Positions 8,923 to 17,509 of a stretch of 64,000 bases of DNA are shown here, one piece after another. The notes beneath the pieces were generated by a model that worked only from the letters and a program-made list of their open reading frames with translations, was not told where the DNA came from and ran no database searches. Positions within the stretch are counted from its first letter, which is position 1. Each line of letters begins with the position of its first letter. The translations under genes were made by a program, and so were the position numbers. The DNA comes from Archivesica marissinica (taxonomy: Eukaryota; Mollusca; Bivalvia; Venerida; Vesicomyidae): assembly GCA_014843695.1 (NCBI GenBank), contig CM026400.1, positions 48,901,003 to 48,965,002 on the forward strand, given 5' to 3'.

Positions 8923-9140
8923 AGTGGAAGTCGTGGTAGCGCGTTTTCTTCAGCTGCGAAAGGCCCGGAGTTCGCTCCCAGGTGTAGCCGCTATGATTGT
9001 GCCCTTAGACAAGGCACTTGAATTCCACATTGCCTCTCTCCCTCATGGCGATGGATTTCATCAGGAATGAGACATCACGAGCGTTAATCTAACGTTGTAA
9101 AGGTTGTTTAGGGATAGAGCTAAAATTAAATTGTATAACT
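8923..9140 (+). mobile_element. SINE family A, diverged copy
   Basis: Head TGGAAGTCGTGGTAGCGCG with a shortened A-box region, B-box-like GAGTTCGCTCCC, body with GATTGTGCCCTTAGAC and CTCATGGCGATGGATT, tail AGCTAAAATTAAATTG. Confidence 0.7.
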
Positions 9141-9220
9141 TGAATTAAGAATATTTAAAATAAATAGTCCACGGATAATTACCGGTAGGTATAAATGGTA
9201 CTTGTCTGATTTTGCAGATA

Positions 9221-9442
9221 TTAGTTTATATCGATTGTGAAACAAGTTGATACAACTTACATTAATTACTCTCGAGACCTCATTCCTGATGGAATCCATC
9301 GCCACGAGGGAGAGAGAAGAGGCAATGTGGAATTTAAGTGCATTGCCTAAGGGCACAATCGTAACGGCTTCAGCGGGGCTCAAACACCGGACCTTTCTCA
9401 CCTGAAGCGAGCACGCTACAACTGCGCTATCACGACTTCCAC
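9221..9442 (-). mobile_element. SINE family A, near full length, minus strand
   Basis: Reverse orientation: tail at 9221, body TCTCGAGACCTCATTCC, and head ending GCGCTATCACGACTTCCA at about 9440. Confidence 0.8.
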
Positions 9443-9569
9443 AATATTAAGCTTAATATAAAGATATTAGATTTATGCTAAGCGAATGCTCGTTGGTGCA
9501 TCTGGGTTACTCCAGGGATCATTCCAGAGAGCGATGTGTTGCCCTAGGGATCCTGAATTGGTCCTCTGG

Positions 9570-9680
9570 GGCCCCACTTCTCCATAAACGAAAATCTTCA
9601 ATTTTCATACAAAATCCTGTCCATTAAGTTCACTGGCCCATTATATAACACTCCTATTCAAATCTGCTATTTAAAATGGT
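9570..9680. repeat. Dispersed repeat, copy 1
   Basis: GGCCCCACTTCTCC, ATTTTCATACAAAAT and TGGCCCATTATA recur in the same order at 21218-21334 in intron 5. Element class unknown. Confidence 0.6.
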
Positions 9681-9707
9681 CATACTGTGCATTTTAACCA
9701 TATTATT

Positions 9708-9943
9708 GTGGAAGTCGTGATAGTGCAGTGGATGCGCGTTCGCTTCAGGTGCGAAAGGTCCGGAGTTCGAGCCCCGCTGGAGCCGTTACGATTGTGTCCT
9801 TAGGCAAGGCATTTAAATTCCACGTTGCCTCTTCTCTCCCTCGTGGCGATGGATTCCATCAGGAATGAGGTCTCGAGAGCGATTTATATAAGTTGAAAGA
9901 ACTTGTTTCGCAATCGAGCTAAAATAAATTTGTATAAAACTAA
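9708..9943 (+). mobile_element. SINE family A, full length with 12-bp TSD
   Basis: Complete head to tail copy flanked by AACCATATTATT at 9696-9707 and 9944-9955. Head GGAAGTCGTGATAGTGCAG, B-box-like GAGTTCGAGCCCCG, tail CTAAAATAAATTTGTATAAA. It is inserted into the target duplication of the neighbouring family B SINE. Confidence 0.85.
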
Positions 9944-9955
9944 AACCATATTATT

Positions 9956-10204
9956 ATTTAAGTTTATTTAACGTCGCTTCCGGTTCCCATTTGAGCGACG
10001 GGCAGTTTACCTAACAACACCTTTCCTGGGCAGGCTCAAGCGGTTAACCAGTACTTGGTGCACCAACCTCCATACGAAACTGCCAACTTTTTCATATACA
10101 TGAGACACGGTCTGAGCGGGGTTCAAAACCCATGACCATCAGAGATGATAGGTTACAGTGGTATACAAGTCAGCGACCGTAACCACTCGACCACGGAGGC
10201 GGTA
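9956..10204 (-). mobile_element. SINE family B, minus strand, older nested partner
   Basis: Reverse orientation with head ending CTCGACCACGGAGGCGG at about 10202. CATTTTAACCATATT occurs at 9690-9704 and 10205-10219, a 15-bp duplication that brackets both this SINE and the family A copy, showing that family A landed afterwards. Its tail carries GTCGCTTCCGGTTCCC, resembling the family C tail. Confidence 0.75.
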
Positions 10205-10362
10205 CATTTTAACCATATTTTGTTGAAATTTATTAAATAACACCATTTATGGACCAGATCGCGCGCGTTCTTACTTCTCCCAAACATTCTGACCTAGAAT
10301 GAACCCTGTAACTCCTCTATCACTTAACCCATAACCTGCCAATCACAACTAAAGTTGCTTTT

Positions 10363-10516
10363 GCCAACAACATAGAGCCAGATCAGACAGCAAAGAATGT
10401 GTCATCTGATCAGGCTCTATACTGTTGCTATTTGGATAATGGAGCTAAAACACTTGTCTGAATAGCAAGCAACATAGATCCTGATCAGACGCGGCGTTTC
10501 TGGATCTATGTTGCTT
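10363..10516. repeat. Pair of related inverted-repeat (hairpin) elements
   Basis: The second, 10467-10516, has perfect 15-bp arms AAGCAACATAGATCC / GGATCTATGTTGCTT around a 20-bp loop. The first, about 10363-10434, has imperfect arms (CAACATAGAGCC ... GGCTCTATACTGTTGC). Both share TGATCAG. It looks like a small fold-back repeat. Confidence 0.7.
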
Positions 10517-10539
10517 GTACACTCCCTCCAATTTATTTG

Positions 10540-10947
10540 GTAGGTTAAAAGTTAAAGCTAAGCTGGAAAGTAACTATCATCCCCCGGTTATTGTTCCCCG
10601 CGCTCGTTTCTCACCAATGCAACCCGGGTTCGAACCTCGGACCGGGAAAAAAAAAAGTGTATAGTGTCACCCTTATTTAAAGAGCCAGCCATTTCTGACT
10701 TATGAGACACCTCTTTTTATGAACATCAGTACTTCTCGAATCCTATGCTTGTATGCCAGGCACCATGCTGGTAGGCAATCTGTAACCATTATATAACTAG
10801 CTGGCGGTTCACCAATCGGCTATATCACAACGAACCCCTGACGAGTATGTGAGATAGTATGGTGGTCGCCAAATCGGACAGGTGGGTTTTCTCCGGGTAC
10901 TCCGGTTTCCTTCCACACGAATGACCACAGTTACGCTTTCATCCGCA
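10540..10947. other. Intronic DNA with degenerate repeat fragments
   Basis: Contains a B-box-like GGGTTCGAACCTCGG near 10626 beside a short A-run, and CTCCGGGTACTCCGGTTTCC near 10890, which reads like a piece of a dispersed repeat. No gene seen. Confidence 0.4.
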
Positions 10948-11018
10948 CCAACGAGAGTGATTAATATAAGTTGTTAAAGCTTGGTTCGTAATCATTGTAA
11001 AATAAATAAAGTTTAAAG
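10948..11018 (+). repeat. SINE 3'-tail fragment
   Basis: Opens CAACGAGAGTGATTAATATA like the fragment at 7080 and ends in an A/T-rich tail. Confidence 0.5.
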
Positions 11019-11087
11019 TTATTGGTGCAACCCTAAAGGAAAACATGTTAACAAACGTATTTGTATTAACATGCATGTCATAATTAT

Positions 11088-11297
11088 TATGGTGTCCGTG
11101 GTCCAATGGTAGAGTGTCGGATTTGGAATCGAACGGTCCAGTTCGATACTCGGTCACGCCACGTATGTAGTGTCATTGAGCAAGGCACCTCACACACATT
11201 GCTTAAATAACCGCTATTATCGACTAAGCATGCCCAGGAAAATATGTGTAGGTCCCCGCAAGGGGTTTGACATTAATGGAACATACATACATACATT
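11088..11297 (+). mobile_element. tRNA-derived SINE, family D
   Basis: Head with A-box-like GTGGTCCAATGGTAGAG and B-box-like CAGTTCGATACTC, then a tRNA-unrelated body (TGAGCAAGGCACCTCACAC, GTCCCCGCAAGGGG) and a short ACAT microsatellite tail. Single copy in the window, so the family assignment is inference. Confidence 0.65.
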
Positions 11298-11356
11298 ATG
11301 ATCGGTTATAAGTTTTACTGTACGATGACAATGTATTATATTTCACTTTTCTACAG

Positions 11357-11484
11357 GAATAATGGCTCTTTCTGGATACGAGATTGCAAGTGATGTCTAC
11401 GCATGGGCAGCAGTGTTCATATTGCCTGTGAATTCGGCAATAAATCCCATGTTGTATACAGTGACCGCATTTCTAAACAAACGG
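11357..11484 (+). CDS. LDLa-LRR GPCR, exon with TM7
   Basis: Acceptor TTTCTACAG ending at 11356; donor CGG|GTAATT at 11484/11485; enters phase 1, leaves phase 0. Joined to exon 2 it continues GCMGIMALSGYE, then TM7 with VFILPVNSAINPMLYTVTAF, where NPMLY is the conserved NPxxY motif. The exon ends FLNKR, the start of the cytoplasmic tail. The last 13-15 coding bases and the donor are included in the tandem repeat that follows. Confidence 0.87.
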
Positions 11485-12022
11485 GTAATTTCTAAAAAAA
11501 CTGGTAATTTCTAATAAAACTGGTAATTTCTAATAAAACTGGTAATTTCTAAACAAACGGTAATTTCTAAACAAACGGGTACTTTCTAATAAAACTGGTA
11601 ATTTCTAATCAAACGGGTAATTTCTAAACAAACGGGTAGTTTCTAATAAAACTGGTAATTTCTAATAAAACTGGTAATTTCTAAACAACGGGTAATTTCT
11701 AAACAAACGGGTACTTTCTAATAAAACTGGTAATTTCTAATCAAACGGGTAATTTCTAAACAAACGGGTAATTTCTAATAAAACGGATAATTTCTAATAA
11801 AACTGGTAATTTCTAATAAAACTGGTGATTTTTAATCAAACGAGAAATTTCTCAACAAATGGGTAATTTCTAAACAAATGGGTAATTTCTAATAAAAATG
11901 GTAATTTCTAATCAAACGGGTAATTTCTAAACAAACGGGTAATTTGTAAACAAACGGGTAATTTTTAATCAAACGGGTAATTTCTAACCAAATGGGTAAT
12001 TTCTAAGCAAACGGGTAATTTG
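11472..12022 (+). repeat. 20-bp minisatellite that includes the exon 3 donor site
   Basis: About 27 head-to-tail units of TTTCTAAACAAACGGGTAAT and a variant with TTTCTAATAAAACTGGTAAT. The first unit is the end of exon 3 plus the start of intron 3, so the exon/intron boundary lies inside the array. Most units keep CGG/CTG followed by GTAATT. Confidence 0.9.
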
Positions 12023-12168
12023 TTTCTTACTCTCATCAATGCAGGTAAGTAGAAAATCAAGATGTTGTTGTTTCGGTGCTGTTGTTTACAGGTGTAAAAC
12101 TGCAGCATATAGCTGTTTTCCAACATAATTAAATATACTACTGAACTGATGTTCATAAGAAACAATAT

Positions 12169-12306
12169 TGGAAGTCGTGATAGCGCAGTCGTAGAGCGTT
12201 CATTTCTTGTGCGAAATGCCGGTTGTTCAAGCCCTGCTGGAGACGTTACGATTGTGACGTTGGACAAGGCATTTAAATTCCACATTGCCTCTTCTCTCTC
12301 CCTCAT
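12169..12306 (+). mobile_element. SINE family A, 5' part only
   Basis: Head GGAAGTCGTGATAGCGCAG, degraded B box (GTTGTTCAAGCCC), body to CTCTCTCCCTCA, then ends. Lies 45 bp before exon 4. Confidence 0.75.
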
Positions 12307-12351
12307 ATTATGTACCTAGTTCTGCTTATAGCGTAACTTATTCTATTTTAG

Positions 12352-12412
12352 AAGCACAAGTCAAGAGTAGAGGGAAATAGTTCTGAGGAGAAGCATGTAT
12401 ATACAAGTACAA
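12352..12412 (+). CDS. LDLa-LRR GPCR, short cytoplasmic-tail exon
   Basis: Acceptor TCTATTTTAG ending at 12351, donor ACAA|GTAAGT at 12412/12413; phase 0 in, phase 1 out. It encodes about 20 residues, KHKSRVEGNSSEEKHVYTST, a charged juxtamembrane tail. The call rests on the phases: exon 3 leaves phase 0 and exon 5 needs one base, both met exactly. The last 20 or so bases plus the donor are the founder of the 56-bp minisatellite downstream. No transcript evidence available; small exon, so moderate confidence. Confidence 0.6.
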
Positions 12413-15400
12413 GTAAGTAGAAAGTCCAGGTGCAAATATATATCTGGAGGTGAATCATGTATATACGAGTAAGTAGACAGTCCAGGTGCACATATATATC
12501 TGGAGGTGAATCATGTATATACAAGTAAGTAGAAAGTCCAGGTGCACATATATATCTGGAGGGGAATCATGTATATACGAGCTAGTAGAAAGTCCAGGTG
12601 CACATATATATCTGGAGGTGAATCATGTATATACAAGTAAGTAGAAAGTCCAGGTGCACAAATATATCTGGAGGTGAAGCATGTATATACGAGCTAGTAG
12701 AAAGTCCAGGTGCACATATATATCTGGAGGTGAATCAGGTATATACTAGTATGTAGAAAGTCCAGGTGCACATATATATCTGGAGGTGAAACATGTATAT
12801 ACAAGTAAGTAGAAAGTCCAGGTGCACATATATATCTGGAGGTGAATCAGGTATATACTAGTATGTAGAAAGTCCAGGTGCACATATATATCTGGAGGTG
12901 AAACATGTATATACAAGTAAGTAGAAAGTCCAGGTGCAAATATATATCTGGAGATGAATCATGTATATAAAGTCCAGGTGCACATATATATCTGGAGGTG
13001 AAGCATGTATATACAAGTAAGTAGAAAGTCCAGGTGCACATTATATCTGGAGGTGAAGCATGTACATACAAGTAGAAAGTCCAGGTGCACATATATATCT
13101 GGAGGTGAAGCATGTATATACAAGTAAGTAGAAAGTCCAGGTGCACATATATATCTGGAGGTGAATCATGTATATAGGAGTAAGTAGAAAGTCCAGGTGC
13201 ACATATATATCTGGAGGTGAAGCATGTATATACAAGTAAGTAGAAAGTCCAGGTGCACATATATATCTGGAGGTGAAGCATGTATATACAAGTAAGTAGA
13301 AAGTCCAGGTCCACATATGTATCTGGAGGTGAAGCATGTATATACAAGTAAGTAGAAAGTCCAGGTGCACATATATATTTGGAGGTGAATCATGTATATA
13401 CTAGTAAGTAGAAAGTCCAGGTGCACATATATATCTGGAGGTGAAGCATGTATATAAAAGTAAGTAGAAAGTCCAGGTGCACATATATATCTGGAGGTGA
13501 AGCATGTATATACAAGTAAGTAGAAAGTCCAGGTGCACATATATATCTGGAGGTGAATCATGTATATACTAGTAAGTAGAATGTCCTGGTGCACATATAT
13601 ATCTGGAGGTGACTCATGTATATACTAGTAAGTAGAAAGTCCAGGTGCACATATATATCTGGAGGTGAATCATGTATATACAAGTAAGTAGAAAGTCCAG
13701 GTGCACATATATATCTGGAGGTGAAACATGTATATACTAGTAAGTAGAAAGTCCAGGTGCACATATATATCTGGAGGTGAATCATGTATATTCGAGCTAG
13801 TAGAAAGTCCAGGTGCACATATATATCTGGAGGTGAATCATGTATATACGAGTAAGTAGAACGTCCAGGTGCACATATATATCTGGAGGTGAAGCATGTA
13901 TATACTAGTAAGTAGAAAGTCCAGGTGCACATATATATCTGGAGGTGAATCATGTATATACGAGTAAGTAGAACGTCCAGGTGCACATATATATCTGGAG
14001 GTGAATCATGTATATACAAGTAAGTAGAAAGTCCAGGGGCACATATATATCTGGAGGTGAATCATGTATATACGAGTAAGTAGAACGTCCAGGTGCACAT
14101 ATATATCTGGAGGTGAATCATGTATATACTAGTAAGTAGAAAGTCCAGGTGCACATATGTTATATGTTATATTTCGGGTTTTACGCCTGCATCAGCACCA
14201 TTTTGGGCTATATCGCCGGCGGGCAGTTTACTTAACAACACCTTTCCTGGGCAGGCTCCAGCGGTTAACCAGTACTTGGGTGCACCAACCTCCGTAAGAA
14301 ACTGCCAACTTTTTCATATAAATGAGACACGGCCTGAGCGGGGCTCGAACCCGTGACCATCAGTGATGATAGGTTACAGTGGTATACAAGTCAGCGACCT
14401 TAACCACTCGACCACGGAGGCGGACCCAGGTGCACATATATATCTGGAGGTGAAGCATGTATATAAAAGTAAGTAGAAAGTCCAGGTGCACATATATATC
14501 TGGAGATGAATCATGTATATAAAGTCCAGGTGCACATATATATCTGGAGGTGAATCATGTATATACTAGTAAGTAGAAAGTCCAGGTGCACATATATATC
14601 TGGAGGTGAAGCATGTATATAAAAGTAAGTAGAAAGTCCAGGTGCACATATATATCTGGAGGTGAAGCATGTATATACAAGTAAGTAGAAAGTCCAGGTG
14701 CACATATATATCTGGAGGTGAAGCATGTATATACTAGTAAGTAGAAAGTCCAGGTGCACATATATATCTGGAGGTGAAGCATGTATATACTAGTAAGTAG
14801 AAAGTCCAGGTGCACATATATATCTGGAGGTGAATCATGTATATACTAGTAAGTAGAAAGTCCTGGTGCACATATATATCTGGAGGTGACTCATGTATAT
14901 ACTAGTAAGTAGAAAGTCCAGGTGCACATATATATCTGGAGGTGAATCATGTATATACAAGTAAGTAGAAAGTCCAGGTGCACATATATATCTGGAGGTG
15001 AAGCATGTATATACTAGTAAGTAGAAAGTCCAGGTGCACATATATATCTGGAGGTGAATCATGTATATTCGAGCTAGTAGAAAGTCCAGGTGCACATATA
15101 TATCTGGAGGTGAATCAGGTATATACTAGTAAGTAGAAAGTCCAGGTGCACATATATATCTGGAGGTGAATCATGTATATACTAGTAAGTAGAAAGTCCA
15201 GGTGCACATATATATCTGGAGGGGAATCATGTATATACGAGCTAGTAGAAAGTCCAGGTGCACATATATATCTGGAGGTGAATCATGTATATACGAGCTA
15301 GTAGAAAGTCCAGGTGCACATATATATCTGGAGGTGAATCAGGTATATACTAGTAAGTAGAAAGTCCAGGTGCACATATATATCTGGAGGTGAATCATGT

Positions 15401-17135
15401 ATATACGAGTAAGTAGAAAGTCCAGGTGCACATATATATCTGGAGGTGAATCATGTATATACAAGTAAGTAGAAAGTCCAGGTGCACATATATATCTGGA
15501 GGTGAATATTGTATATACAAGTAAGTAGAAAGTCCAGGTGCACATATATATATGGAGGTGATTCATGTATATACAAGTAAGTAGAAAGTCCAGGTGCACA
15601 TATATATCTGGAGGTGAAGCATGTATATACAAGTAAGTAGAAAGTCCAGGTCCACATATATATCTGGAGGTGAAGCATGTATATACAAGTAAGTAGAAAG
15701 TCCAGGTGCACATATATATCTGGAGGTGAATCATGTGTATACTAGTAAGTAGAAAGTCCAGGTGCACATATATATCTGGAGGTGAAGCATGTATATAAAA
15801 GTAAGTAGAAAGTCCAGGTGCACATATATATCTGGAGATGAATCATGTATATAAAGTCCAGGTGCACATATATATCTGGAGGTGAATATTGTATATACAA
15901 GTAAGTAGAAAGTCCAGGTGCACATATATATATATATATATATGGAAGTGAATCATGTATATACGAGTAAGTAGAAAGTCCAGGGGCACATATATATCTG
16001 GAGGTGAATTATGTATATGCAAGTAAGTAGAAAGTCCAGGTGCACATATATATATGGAAGTGAATCATGTATATACGAGTAAGTAGAAAGTCCAGGGGCA
16101 CATATATATCTGGAGGTGAATCATGTATATATTAGTGAGTAGAAAGTCCAGGTGCACATATATATCTGGAGGTGAAGCATGTATATACAAGTAAGTAGAA
16201 AGTACAGGTCCACATATATATCTGGAGGTGAAGCATGTATATACAAGTAAGTAGAAAGTCCAGGTGCACATATATATCTGGAGGTGAATCATGTATATAC
16301 TAGTAAGTAGAAAGTCCAGGTGCACATATATATCTGGAGGTGAAGCATGTATATAAAAGTAAGTAGAAAGTCCAGGTGCACATATATATCTGGAGATGAA
16401 TCATGTATATAAAGTCCAGGTGCACATATATATCTGGAGGTGAAGAATGTATATACAAGTAAGTAGAAAGTCCAGGTGCACATATATATCTGGAGGTGAA
16501 GCATGTATATACAAGTAAGTAGAAAGTCCAGGTGCACATATATATCTGGAGGTGAATCATGTATATACTAGTAAGTAGAAAGTCCAGGTGCACATATATA
16601 TCTGGAGGTGAAGCATGTATATACAAATAAGTAGAAAGTCCAGGTGCACATATATATCTGGAGGTGAAGCATGTATATACGAGTAAGTAGAAAGTCCTGG
16701 TGCACATATATATCTGGAGGTGAAGCATGTATATACTAGTAAGTAGAAAGTCCTGGTGCACATATATCTCTGGAGGTGAATCATGTATATACTAGTAAGT
16801 AGAAAGTCCAGGTGCACATATATATCTGGAGATGAATCATGTATATAAAGTCCAGGTGCACATATATATCTGGAGGTGAAGAATGTATATACAAGTAAGT
16901 AGAAAGTCCAGGTGCACATATATATCTGGAGGTGAAGCATGTATATACAAGTAAGTAGAAAGTCCAGGTGCACATATATATCTGGAGGTGAATCATGTAT
17001 ATACTAGTAAGTAGAAAGTCCTGGTGCACATATATATCTGGAGGTGAATCATGTATATACTAGTAAGTAGAAAGTCCAGGTGCACATATATCTCTGGAGG
17101 TGAAGCATGTATATACAAGTAAGTAGAAAGTCCAG
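12413..17135 (+). repeat. 56-bp minisatellite carrying the exon 4 end and 5' splice site, about 80 copies
   Basis: The unit begins GAAGCATGTATATACAAG, continues TAAGTAGAAAGTCCAGGTG and then CACATATATATCTGGAGGT. The first half copies exon 4 coding bases (GAGAAGCATGTATATACAAG) and its donor AGTAAGT. Nearly every unit therefore carries an AGTAAGT donor. Some units are about 34 bp with the donor part deleted (for example near 12961, 14514, 15848, 16405, 16841). A family B SINE interrupts at 14159-14425. Fifty-six is not a multiple of three, so long minus-strand frames are repeat artefacts. Confidence 0.93.
14159..14425 (-). mobile_element. SINE family B, full length, inserted in the 56-bp array
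   Basis: Reverse orientation with body (GGGTTTTACGCCTGCATCAG, AACAACACCTTTCCTGGG) and a complete head ending CCACTCGACCACGGAGGCGG. Flanked by CCAGGTGCACATAT at 14145-14158 and 14426-14439, a 14-bp target duplication drawn from the array unit. Confidence 0.88.
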
Positions 17136-17382
17136 TGATAGTCGTGGAAGTCGTGATAGTGCAGTGGATGGGCGTTCGCTTCAGGGGCGAAAGGTCCCGA
17201 GTTCGAGCCCTGCTGGAGCCGTTACGATTGTGCCCTTAGGCAAGGCATTTAAATTCCACGTTGCCTCTTCTCTCTCCCTCGTGGCGATGGATTCCATCAG
17301 GAATGAGGTCTCGAGAGTTATTAACATAAGTTATAAGAACTTGTTTCGCAATCGAGCTAAAATAAATTTGTATAAAAAAAAT
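17136..17382 (+). mobile_element. SINE family A, full length, at the end of the 56-bp array
   Basis: Head GGAAGTCGTGATAGTGCAG, B-box-like GAGTTCGAGCCC, complete body and tail with an A-run. TAGAAAGTCCAG flanks it at 17124-17135 and 17383-17394, a 12-bp target duplication from the array unit. About 16 array bases continue after it. Confidence 0.88.
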
Positions 17383-17509
17383 TAGAAAGTCCAGGTGCAC
17401 ATATATCTCAAATCACTCGCTCCTCACCGCTGTGCATGTCAAATTATATCAAGAGTGGAATCTATGCAGCTGGGTTGCGGAAAGTCAATGGTTCTATCCT
17501 GGTGCTCTT

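Larger units (their letters stand above)
8857..11356 (+). other. Intron 2 of the receptor gene
   Basis: GT at 8857, AG at 11355-11356, phase 1. Filled with SINE copies, a nested SINE pair, hairpin repeats and a dispersed unique-looking repeat also found at 21218-21334. No coding sequence seen. Confidence 0.8.

Noticed and set aside
12847..17029. Minus-strand frames rich in HLDFLL and CTWTFYLL
   Set aside because: Translation of the 56-bp unit in successive frames (period 168 bp); no start context or conserved domain.
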